64,000 nucleotides of DNA from Sebastes aleutianus (lineage: Eukaryota; Chordata; Actinopteri; Perciformes; Sebastidae). This document shows positions 30,398 through 41,699 of the stretch, in pieces; the first letter of the stretch is position 1; every line of letters starts with the position of its first letter. A program made the translations under genes and the position numbers. The notes under the pieces were generated by a model. That model was not told the origin of the DNA. It did no database searches and was given only the letters and a program-made list of their open reading frames with translations. The stretch spans positions 62,001 through 126,000 of the forward strand of contig CAKAKS010000283.1 in assembly GCA_916700875.1 (NCBI GenBank), given 5' to 3'.

Positions 30398-31300
30398 TAC
30401 TGTTCCTCACAGTGACATGCAGGCGAAGTGAAGCAACAGTCACTCTTGGTGCTGATGGTCAACAAGCGCTCCTCATGTTCTCTGAGCTACGTACAAAAGG
30501 CAGCCATTCTGCACCAACAACACAGAGCCCCATAGCAAAGCATGCAAGATCATCTTCATCACATGTGAGGATTTAATGCTTTTCTCTGTTTTATATCAAC
30601 TAGTGCAGTGCCCGTTGAAAACATGTCTGTTCAGAACGGGCTGAATGCTCGGCCTGTGGCGTTGCTGCTTGCAGCTTTCTCGAGAACAGCTCATACAAAC
30701 AACTTCACACTCGACTTTGCGCTTCCTTGGGTCCTGAGCAGTACACCTGCCATGACATAGTTGCATCACACATCCAAGTTTCCCAACTACTAACAGTCAG
30801 AAACACCGGTGATAAACACTCTGCTTCACGAAGAAAAAACAGCCAGGAGCAGACTTTACTTTTAGACAACTGCCTGGGGCCTCCAATTTCCAAGGAAATT
30901 CACTTAGTTACATTCCACCACTGGAGAAGTGAATAAATGAACATGGTGCAGGATAAATATGTGAAAATGGTAAAACACTGATGCAACAACCACAATCTGG
31001 TGCAAAAGGCAACCTTGGACAAATAAATATGACCAACAAATGCTGAATATTTACAACACAAATTGATCCAGTATTTAAGAGTATAGTAGCAAAGTAACAC
31101 GACCACACAGACTGAGGAATGTACCATGCCTTGTGCTGCCTTGAGGTCTCCAGTGCTAGCTTTAAATAGTGCTAACTGTGAGCTGGATTCACTTTATGTT
31201 TAGCAATAACTGCAATGTTTGGGACATAACCATACAACCATTTAACCAGCCAACTTACAGTTTCATGCACGTATACATACACATGTCCACAGAGAAAAGA

Positions 31301-31806
31301 CCCACTGACCTGTCAGTAGTCAGCTCAACACTGTGGATGCTGACCTCTGTGACCTCTGTGAGATGTCCCCTTTCCAAATTAATCACCCAGAGCTTGTCAG
31401 GCTTGTGGTAACAGCTGGTTTATTCCACATCTGCATTTATGACAAAGGACACAGAGTAGAAAGGTCATCTCTTTTGGACAAACAGCACATGTCTAGTGGT
31501 AAATCCTCCGTTGCTTTGACATTACAGTATGGTTACATTTTTTTAAATTCATACTCTGCACAATACATTGACACAATGATCGTATAGTGAGTTTATATTA
31601 ATGTAAATAAAATAAATGAAACAAACAGAAACTGTCCCTCTCTTAAATTTCATACAGAACATATAAACAAATAAATTTATACAGCTTTCTCATATGGGAC
31701 TGTTACCTTTTTTTTAATATTTAACATTTTTTAATAGCAATTATGTAACTTAAATACATTACAAAACACAGACAGTAACGTTACACTATAGAAAATACCT
31801 AATCAG
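31301..31806. repeat. Block shared with 25471-25967 (copy 2)
   Basis: Second copy of the 500-bp block. Its frame (31333-31587) carries a tandem GACCTCTGT duplication that adds three residues. It ends at CTAATCAG, after which the two units diverge. Confidence 0.55.
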
Positions 31807-33581
31807 CATGTTTAAAATATTGCCACACTCTATAAAGCGACATACTATAACATACCTGCTGTGGATAAACAGAGCATGCTCTGTCTGATCATCAACCAAA
31901 TATCTGCTGCCTGAAAAGTGACAGTGGACAAATGGTGAGTAGTGAGTGATTCAATGACAATAATTCATGTGGTACTTACAGTAGAAAGGTGTTGTACAGT
32001 CAGTGGTGGAAGAAGTACTCAGATCTTTTACTTGAGTAAAAGTAGCAACACCACAGTGTAGAGATACTGTTAAAAGTAAAAGTCAAAACTTTTCATAAAT
32101 AAAAGTACAAAAGTATTAACATCAAAATAGACATAAAGTACCAAAAGTAGAAATATTCATTCTCCTAAATGGTTCATTTTGAGAATGATGTATGTTATTG
32201 GATTATAATTATTGATGCATTATGTGTTCATCACTTTAATGTTGCAGCTGGTTAACATGAAGCTCATTTTAATTGCTTTATATACTGCTAATGATGACGT
32301 AAACAAATATTTCCAGTATTTGCACGTTGGATGTTTGCAGAAGAACTGTTCTGATTCAGCTCCATTTTCCAGTAGGACTTATACCTTCTTGCTTTTCGGC
32401 TTTTTTACGATATGGGATGCCTGACGGCTTTCATATTGCATTTCACACATTTTATATTCATATACAGTACAGTACATTTTCACAGATGGGCCTTCACACA
32501 TTCAGTTACAGTTGTATGTGGACATAATTTCCCTTTCTTTATCTCCACAAGGGGGCAACAAAGCCTGCAACTTTCCCTGCAGGCTGCCCAGCATGTTCAA
32601 CAGAAGTCAGTTTATTTCCACCAACTGTGTTTGTGAGTAAAACTTAAATGTAAAAAAAACAAAAAAACTGTGCATATAAAGTGCTGTGAAGTAAATCAAT
32701 TGTAATGTTGTTGGTTGTTTCTTCATGCATCATTATTACCTGATTATCCCTGAAAAGAAATACTGTAACTAGGTTATATATGATTATGATCTGGCACAAT
32801 CTTACATACCTTAAGTAAGAACAGCTATTTAGTTTATTACCTCCTTCCATGGCCTTCCAAGGTATTGGAAGCTGTGAGCTGTGTTCTGCGCTCTCCGAGT
32901 GACATTCTAGTTTACAGTAGTTTTGAGGGGTTTTTCAATGAAAATAAATAAAGTGAAAATCAGATTAAAACATTTCTAAAGTTGTTGATCTTCAGGACTG
33001 TCACTTAATATTCGTGTGACCCTAAACAGAAACTTCTTCCAACTTCTATGGAGAAACAAAACACTGCACATCACAAGGAGGTATAAATGTTTGAGCTCAA
33101 AGGTCCTGCAATAATAATAATTAAAAAAAACCCGAACAAAGTCCAGAGATAGTGGGGGCTGTAATCAGTCATGAACAGGAGCACTGATCAAATATACGGT
33201 ATGTAAAAGAGGCACATACATATAATGTACACATATAATGAATACATGAAACATCAGATGCAACATTTTGGAGGGATAAAAATGTTCTGCAGTGTTTATT
33301 TCACACACAAGAGGGAAACAGACGGGTTAAAGGATGAACTTGAACGTTTTCCAGGTTCTGAAGTACAGGTTGCAACGTAATCTCATTCTTATCTGCTGGC
33401 AATAAAAGACAGATGACTGCATTTTCAACTGTTAATGATTAACTAATGAAAGAGGTTGGTGAAGTTGTAAGCACATTCTGACATCATTGAACAGACAAAA
33501 CAACTCCATTACGCTGGGAGAGATCTCTATCAAGCAAGTTGGTGAGTCTTTCATTGAAGAAGAATTTGGAAAATCAAGGAA
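31807..33581 (+). other. Single-copy upstream region of the TRIM gene at 33582
   Basis: Not repeated elsewhere in the window. It contains the left part of a CAGTGGTGG-type hAT MITE from 32001 and no recognisable gene. The immediate promoter shares only short blocks with the other copies: CCATTAC near 33508, GAGATCTC near 33521 and GGTGAGTCTT at 33541. It has no ISRE and belongs to neither of the other promoter classes. This may be a distinct founder unit. Confidence 0.45.
32001..32330. mobile_element. Partial hAT-like MITE (CAGTGGTGG left end)
   Basis: Begins CAGTGGTGGAAGAAGTACTC and continues with AAAAGTA-rich sequence of the same family but a different subfamily from the array copies. A right end was not identified, so the stated end is approximate. 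Confidence 0.55.
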
Positions 33582-34988
33582 ATGGCTGAGAAAATTGCTC
33601 TTGTTGAAAGTTTCCTGAACTGCCATGTGTGTTCAGAGACTTTCAGAGATCCTGTGTCTCTGAGCTGCGGCCACAGCTTCTGTTCAAGCTGCCTGAAGAA
33701 ATTCTGGGAACAAACTGGAAACAAAAACTGTCCAATTTGTAAAACAAAGTCCTCAACGGATGAACCAGCAGTGAACTTTGCTCTGAAGGAACTGGCTGAC
33801 TCGTTTGCTGAGAGACAGAAAACTGGATCATCTGAGACAGAAAAAGAAGAGAAGAAGGTGGAGGTGGTGTGTAGTAAACATCAAGAAGAGACTAAACTGT
33901 TCTGTAAGGATGAAGAGAGAGCTGTGTGTCCTGTCTGTGAGTTTTCTCTCCACCAGGGTCACAAGGTGGTTCCTGTAGAACAAGCAGTCAGTGACCTGAA
34001 GGACCAGCTGAAATCTGACTTAGAGTCTCTACAGGACAAGAGGGACAAACACAAACAAGTGGAGAAAAAATACGATGAAATGGTTAAACACTCCAAGAAG
34101 CAGCTGTTGTCCACAGAGAGGCAGATCAGAGCAGAGTTCAACAAGCTCCACCAGTTCCTGAAAGAGGAAGAGGAGTCCAGACTGGCAGCTCTGAGGGAGG
34201 AAGAGGAGCAGAAGGGGAAGACTATCAGCAGAGAGATGAAGATGATTCAGGAGCACATCTCCTCTCTGTCAGACAGTATCTCTGCTGTTGAAGAAGACCT
34301 GCAGAAACACAACGTGCCCTTCCTCAGCAGTTATAAAGCCACTCAGACCAGAGCCAGAGTCCAGTGCTCACTGTCAGATCCACAGCTGGTCTCAGGAGCG
34401 CTGATAGATGTGGCCAAACACCTGGGCAACCTGTCCTTCAGAGTCTGGGAGAAGATGAAGGACAAGGTCCACTTCAGTCCTGTCATTCTGGACCCAAACA
34501 CTGTAAACCGCTGTCTCTATCTGTCTGATGATCTGACCAGTGTGAGAAATAGAGACACAAAGCAGCAGCTTCCTGACAATCCAGAGAGATTCACTAAGTA
34601 TACCACTGTTCTGGGCTCTGAGGGCTTCAGCTCAGGGAAACACAGCTGGGAGGTGGAGGTGGGAGACCATCCTGACTGGAATGTAGGTTTGGCTAAAGAG
34701 TCAGCTGACAGGAAGGAAGAGATATGTGAAACACCAGAATATGGAATCTGGTGTTTAATTCATGAAAGTGGAGAATACACTGATGTTGTTGGTGAGACAG
34801 TCATAGTGAAGAAGAGTCTCCAGAGGATCAGAGTCCAGCTGGACTATGACAGGGGGGAGGTGTCCTTCCACGACCCTGAAGACATGACTCACATCTACAC
34901 TTACATAGACACTTTCACTGAGAAACTCTTCCCATATTTCAGTATTGGATCAGCTGGTGATGCTAAAACTGCTGATATCAAAATCTGA
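33582..34988 (+). CDS. TRIM E3 ubiquitin ligase, NF7/A33/TRIM35-like (468 aa)
   Basis: Complete RING (Cys-Gly-His where others have Cys-Asn-His or Cys-Ser-His; ligands intact), B-box of QEETKLFCKD type with His-Gln-Gly-His, coiled coil starting Lys-His-Lys-Gln-Val, and full B30.2. Ala-Asp-Ser replaces Ser-Asp-Ser in the linker. Loops are NRCLYL (preceded by Val rather than Ala), RNRDTK with Arg for Gly, FTKYTT, Asp-Trp-Asn, and Glu-Glu-Ile-Cys-Glu-Thr in the long loop. Ile replaces Arg in Thr-Val-Ile-Val. It ends six residues early through TGT to TGA after Asp-Ile-Lys-Ile, which spares the SPRY core. It has its own unrelated upstream sequence. Confidence 0.92.
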   Translation: MAEKIALVESFLNCHVCSETFRDPVSLSCGHSFCSSCLKKFWEQTGNKNCPICKTKSSTDEPAVNFALKELADSFAERQKTGSSETEKEEKKVEVVCSKHQEETKLFCKDEERAVCPVCEFSLHQGHKVVPVEQAVSDLKDQLKSDLESLQDKRDKHKQVEKKYDEMVKHSKKQLLSTERQIRAEFNKLHQFLKEEEESRLAALREEEEQKGKTISREMKMIQEHISSLSDSISAVEEDLQKHNVPFLSSYKATQTRARVQCSLSDPQLVSGALIDVAKHLGNLSFRVWEKMKDKVHFSPVILDPNTVNRCLYLSDDLTSVRNRDTKQQLPDNPERFTKYTTVLGSEGFSSGKHSWEVEVGDHPDWNVGLAKESADRKEEICETPEYGIWCLIHESGEYTDVVGETVIVKKSLQRIRVQLDYDRGEVSFHDPEDMTHIYTYIDTFTEKLFPYFSIGSAGDAKTADIKI

Positions 34989-36296
34989 CAAACTGAGATT
35001 CTCTGTGATGTTCAGGGAGGGTGGTGAGGTAGAAGTGATTTATTGGGATTTTTATAACGGAGGTGTTTTTTTGTCAGTTACAGATAATTCCAGTTAGTTA
35101 TTTATAGGAGAGAATCTGTCATTTGAAGGTACATGAAGAAGATGTAGAGATCCAGATGAGAAAAATAAGATTTGATCTCTTTCAGCAAATAACATGATGT
35201 GTTTGTGTCGTAGAACTGGGACGAGTAGATTTCTTGTGATCATTTTATTTTAACTTTTATCTACAGATTTATTTTTATTTTCAAGTATGAACAAACTTCA
35301 GTTGGCATATTTTTTATTAGTTTAATAGTCTTTAATTTTAAACCATATAAACACAGAAAGCCTCACCTTACCTTGTTTATTTTTGACATTTTAGAATTAC
35401 TTTTCATCTTTTAATTATCCAGGTTGTGAAAGTAATTCAGTAAATAACTTTCTGAAAATGCATTTATATGATTACATTCAGATTTCCAAATGCGTTAAAA
35501 AGAAATCAACATCATGTTTTACTTTGCAGAATGGACCAATGTTGATAATAATAATTCATCTGTTATTTGTTTACCATGTGTGACTGCTGACTGTCAGACA
35601 TATTTTATATATTATCTCTGTTTTATCCAAACAAACTCAATTTACTTCCTTATTTGTGTTTCTTTGAATGTAGAAAATTCTGCAGAAATTGCTTGATAAT
35701 ATTTATATTACTCTTCAATGTTTAATCCAAATTAGAGAAGCCCAAAATTGCAATAAAATTGACAAATTAAAATATTGACTTTAAGATTGTGCGGATTAGG
35801 GCTGCAACTAAAGACTGTTTCTATTATCAATGAATCTGTTGATTGAAATATCAGAAAACTGAAAAATGCCAAATAAAAACAACAAATTCTCAAATTGGAG
35901 CAAATGTTTGGAATTTTTTCTTCATAAATAATTTTCTCATTTCCAATAATACATATTAAATGTTGACTGCAAAGCCCTGACCTTGAATTGAATTGTGGAT
36001 GTTGAATTTTAAAGGTTGCGAGCAGTGGTCACCTTAATCTTGATCTCTAACATTAATCTTTATCTTTCAGACTGCATAGCAGCATTTATTTCATAATTCT
36101 TGAACATTTATGAAGGCGGAGCTGCTGTTTGTTCCTCTGTGTTTATGTTAATTGTCCATTAGATGTGAAACAACCCATCAGCACATGAGACTGTGTTGGA
36201 TGAACTGCAGGATTTCACACTGTGGATTCACTTCATGTTGGATTCAACAACTTGTATGTTTTCTACCTGGTTAGCAAATATTCTGGTCAAAAACAT

Positions 36297-36777
36297 TAGG
36301 GACGCACCGATACCGGTACTGGATCGATATCGGTGACAATGAGGCTGATCTATTCAATTCAATTTTATGTTTATATACTATATACATTATATATTGTAAT
36401 TTTAATTCCTGTTAAAGTTTTGACCAATTTGTTGCTGCATTAAAAATGTTTACACTTGAATTGTAATTACTATTAATTTTGAGGATTTTTTACCAAGTTA
36501 CTGTATGATTTATTATTTAATAAAAAAGAACAATTAAATCAATTTATATCTATGTTTTTATTGGTCAAATTTTGATTAACAAAGTTAGGAAAGCAATGTT
36601 TAAGTCAAGTCTGATGTTGCCTTTCACATAAAAGAATGATCCCAGTCACTTCCACACAGTGAGGCGTACAGCTTCTTACTCACTGGTATCAGATCGGTAC
36701 TCGGTATCGGCTGATACCCAAAGCCCAGGTATCGCTATCGGTATCGGGACTGAAAAAGTCGGATCGGTGCATCCCTA
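36297..36777. mobile_element. hAT-like MITE (TAGGGAYGCACCGAT ends), copy 2
   Basis: 481-bp copy flanked on both sides by the perfect octamer AAAAACAT (36289-36296 and 36778-36785). The 8-bp target duplication fixes the element boundaries and supports the hAT assignment. Confidence 0.9.
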
Positions 36778-37717
36778 AAAAACATTAACGAGTTCATTTC
36801 TGTCCCGAGTTTCTTCTATCAATATAAAATCAAAGCTGTGCTGCAACACAGAAACTGATTCACTTTTCTATTTAAATATTCATTTTATTGATAACACCTT
36901 AACACATTTTCTTGAAGTTATAGAAACACGTGTAGCATGTAAGAGAACAGAGCAATAATCCGAAGAATCAGAGAACTAGAGGATTAATATCATTATAGAG
37001 AAGAAACCCAAAGTGACAGAAAGAGACAAAGGGAAACTAGAAAGAGCCGACTGCAGAGAAATGATTGAATAAGGTTGGAAACAGAGGGAATGGGAGAAAG
37101 AGTGAAAGACGAAGAGAAGCAAACTCAGTGTTGTCAGTGCAACTTAGTCACTGGCTGGAGAAAGAAGATGGCAGAGGTTCAGAGTGAACACAGTGCCTCC
37201 AGTTTATCTCAGCGATGCTTCATCTGACTAAACAGCTGACAGGAAGGCAGCAGAGCTCGCACTGACCTCAAGAGACCAGAGAAGGACCGGTAATGTAGTT
37301 TATATGTAGAGCTGCACAATGAATCATTTTCTGTCATGATGTCAGCTTTGATCTTTCATACAGAATCAGGGTTTATTAGCGCTATTGGTGCATTTCATTT
37401 AGTTAAGAAAGTAAAAAGCATCTGGAAACAGTTGCTGATATAAGATGAATAAAGGAGAATGATTTTGTTCCTCAAAATCTCTGAGGAAAACAATCATGTA
37501 TCAACATCATGATGTCGAACTGTAATCATTTTGGTCATAACTGTGATCAGTAATTATAATGGGAGCTTTTTCTTATCCTATAGTGATAAACTGTTGTTGT
37601 CTCTGACTGCATTGTCTGATAGATTTAGAGACACTAAAGTCAACTTATTGTGCAGCTACATTAGGAGCATCAATGTGGCCTCCATCTGAGTGCGTTGGTG
37701 CTTTACTTTGTGTGACT

Positions 37718-37731
37718 GCGCCCCCTGCTGG
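37718..37731 (-). promoter_or_regulatory. CTCF-like motif, type B spacer 3
   Basis: GCGCCCCCTGCTGG, identical to the site at 4738. Confidence 0.42.
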
Positions 37732-37790
37732 AGCTCATTCACTCTCTGAACTGCCTCTCATCTGTCAGTTGGACTCAAAGTGCTGTGCTA

Positions 37791-38168
37791 TGGAGGTACG
37801 AACCTGCCAAGATAAAAAAAAACAAATAAATAAATGACTCGATAAATACATAAGTATGCCATTAAATGTACCAAAAATATTAAAAATAGATGTAGGCATT
37901 AATTGATTGATAAAATGTGATATAAAATGATATTTGCTTCTTTATTTATTTATCATTGTATTAATTCCCCTATATGCTCTTTAATTACATTTTTATTAAC
38001 TTTTCCATTTCTTTATTTATTTAAAAAATATTTTTATTATTATTTAAAATTTATTTTTTTAATGAATTAATTAATGATTAAATTGTATGTATTTAAGACA
38101 ATAATATTTCTTCATTTATCAAGTAATTTATTCATTCATTATTTATTTTGGCCGTGTTTTGTCCTCCA
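37791..38168. mobile_element. AT-rich palindromic MITE, copy 3
   Basis: Starts TGGAGGTACGAACCTGCC and ends GTTTTGTCCTCCA between TA dinucleotides. The right inverted repeat has decayed (GGCCGTG for GGCAGG). Confidence 0.7.
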
Positions 38169-39407
38169 TACTGTTCCTCACACTGACATGCAGGAGAAGT
38201 GCAGCAACAGTCACTCTTGGTGCTGATGGTCAACAAGCGCTCCTCGTTATTCTCTGAGCTACGTACAAAAGGCAGCCATTCTGCACTGACAACACAGAGC
38301 CCCATAGCAAAGCATGCGAGATCATCTTCATCACATGTGAGGATTTAATGCTTTTCTCTGTTTTATATCAACTAGTGCAGTGCCCGTTGAAAACATGTCT
38401 GTTCAGAACGGGCTGAATGCTCGGCCTGTGGCGTTGCTGCTTGCTGCTTTCTCGAGAACAGCTCATACAAACAACTTCACACTCGACTTTGCGCTTCCTT
38501 GAGTCCTGAGCAGTACACCTGCCATGACATAGTTGCATCACACACCCAAGTTTACCAACTACTAACAGTCAGAAACACCAGTGATAAACACTCTGGTTCA
38601 CGAAGAAAAAACAGCCAGGAGCAGACTTTACTTTTAGACAACTGCCTGGGGCCTCCAATTTCCAAGGAAATTCACTTAGTTTCATTCCACCACTGGAGAA
38701 GTGAATAAATGAACATGGTGCAGGATAAATATGTGAAAATGGTAAAACACTGATGCAACAACCACAATCTGGTGCAAAAGGCAACCTTGGACAAATAAAT
38801 ATGACCAATAAATGCTGAATATTTACAACACAAATTGATCCAGTATTTAAGAGTATAGTAGCAAAGTAACACGACCACACAGACTGAGAAATGTACCATG
38901 CCTTGTGCTGCCTTGAGGTCTCCAGTGCTAACTTTAAATAGTACTAACTCTATACTAACTGATTCACTTTATGTTTAGCAATAACTGCAATGTTTGGGAC
39001 ATAACCATACAACCATTTAACCAGCCAACTTACAGTTTCATGCACGCATACATACACATGTCCACAAAGAAAGACCCTCCTTCGCGACAAGCTAGTATGA
39101 AATGGTTGATACCAATGGATTCCTTGTGTTTTTATAGTTTCATATGATACCAGTATCTTCACTCTAGCTTTAAAACTGAGTCCATACAACTTAAAAATCA
39201 CAAGTAGCGTTAGTGGAGTTAAAACAAATTTGCGTTAATACGTTATTATTGTGTTAACTTTGACAGATATACGTAAATCAAGATATAAAATGACTAATCC
39301 AAAGCTAGAAGAGTTGAATCATATCGCCCACCTTGAACATACAGTGTGTATATTCCTCACACTACATATATTTATCCTAATATCTCTGCTTCCATGTGTC
39401 GCTCCAG

Positions 39408-39667
39408 GTTTTGTCCAACGCGGTTGGACGTGCCACTACTCCATCCTGTTCCGGATGCTGATGCAGGTGATCATGTGGATGTTTTTTGTGTCGTGTGAGA
39501 TTGGAGCTCAGACTGTCGTCTACTGTGCTGTGTCAGATGAAGCTGCCAAACACAGCGGAGGTTACTTCATCGACTGTCGACCAGCTACTCTGCGTCCTTT
39601 CACAAGAGACGCTGGTGTGGCAAAGAAACTGTGGGAGGCCAGTGAGAGACTGGTGAAACTGGCCTGA
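39408..39667 (+). pseudogene. Orphan DHRS13/RDH-like terminal exon, copy 4
   Basis: Open 260-bp exon, stop at 39665-39667. It is the most changed copy: Arg for Ser in Val-Gln-Ser-Gly, Ser for Pro in Phe-Val-Pro-Cys, Ile for Val in Tyr-Phe-Val-Asp, and Thr for Ala in Pro-Phe-Ala-Arg. All four are missense with no frame break. Confidence 0.7.
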
Positions 39668-40253
39668 TGGTGGAGCTGATTCTTAGAGAGTTATTTATGG
39701 TCATGTACGTTTTTAAATGTTTGTTTTTCATTCACATTTTTTCTGCGTACCATGCATGAGTACATTTTTATTTAATAAAAATATGATTTAATGATTTAAC
39801 ACTTTGGTTGAATAACACATGATTTGACATGGTGGTTATTTCTTAAAACATGTTAAACATAAAATATTAAATTTGTGTTTTAACTAGGTGTTTCTGGAGT
39901 CAAACATTTGTTTACAATGTCAACGCATTTTATTATTATGTTTTGTTTTTCACTTAAAAATAAATATTTTTTTAAACAGGTAACAATGCTAAGGCACATT
40001 ATGTGGAAAGTTTCTGTAAAATATGTTAATTAATCAAATAGCACCATCTGCTGGTTAAAAAATTAAATGTCAGTTATTTACTTAAAAGAATGGAAACTGG
40101 CACCTAAAGATTATTTCAACATTGCTGAGACGCCATTACAGGGTGAAGGATCTCCACTGTAAACACAGATCAGAAGGATTGTAATCTCTAATTCAAAGGG
40201 ACACAGATTTGGTGAGTCTTGCTGTTAATCGGATAATTCACAAATCAGAGGAA
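39668..40253 (+). promoter_or_regulatory. Promoter region of the TRIM gene at 40254
   Basis: Contains AATAAA near 39775, a CTCF-like site at 40041-40054, a damaged ISRE at 40092-40105 and a donor-like GTGAGT at 40212-40217. No upstream ATG lies in the 45 bp before the start. Confidence 0.5.
40092..40105 (+). promoter_or_regulatory. Decayed ISRE
   Basis: GGAAACTGGCACCT: the first half site is kept and the second GAAA is destroyed. The gene at 40254 may therefore have lost direct IRF/ISGF3 control. Confidence 0.5.
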
Positions 40254-41699
40254 ATGGCTGAGAAAAATGTTCTTTTTGAAAGTTTCCTGAACTGCCATGT
40301 GTGTTCAGAGACTTTCAGAGATCCTGTGTCTCTGAGCTGCAACCACAGCTTCTGTTCAAGCTGCCTGAAGAAGTTCTGGGAACAAGCTAGAAACAAAAAC
40401 TGTCCCATTTGTAAAACAAAGTCCTCAACGGATAAACCAGCAGTGAACTTTGCTCTGAAGGAACTGTCTGACTCGTTTGCTGAGAGACAGAAAGCAGGAT
40501 CATCTGAGACAGAAAAAGAAGAGAAGAAAGAGGAGGTGGTGTGTGATAAACATCCGGAAGTCCCATATTTGTTCTGTAAGGATGAAGAGAGAGCTGTGTG
40601 TCCTGTCTGTGAGTTTTCTCTCCACCAGAGTCACAAGGTGGTTCCTGTAGAACAAGCAGTCAGTGACCTGAAGGACCAGCTGAAATCTGACTTAAAGTCT
40701 CTACAGGACAAGAGGGACAAATACAAAGAAGTGGAGAAAACATACCATGAAGTGATTCAACACTCCAAGAAGCAGCTGTTGTCCACAGAGAGGCAGATCA
40801 GAGCAGAGTTCAACAAGCTCCACCAGTTCCTGAAAGAGGAAGAGGAGTCCAGACTGGCAGCTCTGAGGGAGGAAGAGGAGCAGAAGGGGAAGACTATCAG
40901 CAGAGAGATGAAGATGATTCAGGAGCACATCTCCTCTCTGTCAGACAGTATCTCTGCTGTTGAAGAAGACCTGCAGAAACACAACGTGCCCTTCCTCAGC
41001 AGTTATAAAGCCACTCAGACCAGAGCCAGAGTCCAGTGCTCACTGTCAGATCCACAGCTGGTCTCAGGAGCGCTGATAGATGTGGCCAAACACCTGGGCA
41101 ACCTGTCCTTCAGAGTCTGGGAGAAGATGAAGGACAAGGTCCACTTCAGTCCTGTCATTCTGGACCCAAACACTGCACACCCCATTCTCTATCTGTCTGA
41201 TGATCTGACCAGTGTGAGATGTGGAGACACAAACCAGCAGCTTCCTGACAATCCAGAGAGATTCACTAAGTATCACGCTGTTCTGGGCTCTGAGGGCTTC
41301 AGCTCAGGGAAACACAGCTGGGAGGTGGAGGTGGGAGACCATCCTCACTGGAATGTAGGTTTGACTAAAGAGTCAGTTGACAGGAAGGGAGAGTTAGGCG
41401 CTTCACCAGAATATGGAATCTGGTGTTTAGCTCATCACAGTGGAGAATACACTGATGTTGTTGGTAAGACAGTCGGAGTGAAGAAGAGTCTCCAGAGGAT
41501 CAGAGTCCAGCTGGACTATGACAGGGGGAAGGTGTCCTTCTACGACCCTGAAGACATGACTCACATCTACACTCACAGAGACACTTTCACTGAGAAACTC
41601 TTCCCATGGTTCAGTATTGGATCAGCTGGTGATGCTAAAACTGCTGATATCAAAATCTGTCAAACTGAGATTCTCTGTGATGTTCAGGGAGGGTGGTGA
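40254..41699 (+). CDS. TRIM E3 ubiquitin ligase, NF7/A33/TRIM35-like (481 aa)
   Basis: Complete gene. RING ligands are intact, with Ala-Arg-Asn-Lys before Cys-Pro-Ile-Cys. The B-box is the PEVPYLFCKD form shared with the pseudogene at 606. The coiled coil has a distinctive start (Lys-Tyr-Lys-Glu-Val, Tyr-His-Glu-Val-Ile-Gln-His). Loops are HPILYL, RCGDTN, FTKYHA, His-Trp-Asn and Gly-Glu-Leu-Gly-Ala-Ser. Thr371 replaces the usual Ala before Lys-Glu-Ser, and Lys-Val-Ser replaces Glu-Val-Ser after Asp-Arg-Gly. The long C-terminus (CDVQGGW) is present. Its ISRE is broken although it sits after a dehydrogenase exon. Confidence 0.92.
   Translation: MAEKNVLFESFLNCHVCSETFRDPVSLSCNHSFCSSCLKKFWEQARNKNCPICKTKSSTDKPAVNFALKELSDSFAERQKAGSSETEKEEKKEEVVCDKHPEVPYLFCKDEERAVCPVCEFSLHQSHKVVPVEQAVSDLKDQLKSDLKSLQDKRDKYKEVEKTYHEVIQHSKKQLLSTERQIRAEFNKLHQFLKEEEESRLAALREEEEQKGKTISREMKMIQEHISSLSDSISAVEEDLQKHNVPFLSSYKATQTRARVQCSLSDPQLVSGALIDVAKHLGNLSFRVWEKMKDKVHFSPVILDPNTAHPILYLSDDLTSVRCGDTNQQLPDNPERFTKYHAVLGSEGFSSGKHSWEVEVGDHPHWNVGLTKESVDRKGELGASPEYGIWCLAHHSGEYTDVVGKTVGVKKSLQRIRVQLDYDRGKVSFYDPEDMTHIYTHRDTFTEKLFPWFSIGSAGDAKTADIKICQTEILCDVQGGW

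Larger units (their letters stand above)
28417..31300. repeat. Type B spacer, copy 2 (hAT-less)
   Basis: TRIM 3' flank in type B form, with AATAAA signals near 29212 and 29330. At 29740/29741 TCAAAA is joined directly to TCATCATGATG. This deletes the hAT MITE, the exon-like block and their surroundings that the copies at 3313 and 36297 keep. A CTCF-like site (29954-29967), the palindromic MITE (30027-30397) and the conserved 500-bp block ending TTCCACCACTG at 30924 follow. The common flank runs to 31300. No gene is seen. Confidence 0.65.
34989..39407. repeat. Type B spacer, copy 3
   Basis: TRIM 3' flank with AATAAA signals near 35751 and 35871, a hAT MITE (36297-36777), an exon-like block with ATG at 37168 and donor-like GTAATG at 37290, a CTCF-like site (37718-37731), a palindromic MITE (37791-38168), the conserved block ending TTCCACCACTG near 38695, and the common flank up to the next dehydrogenase exon. 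No gene is seen. Confidence 0.65.
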
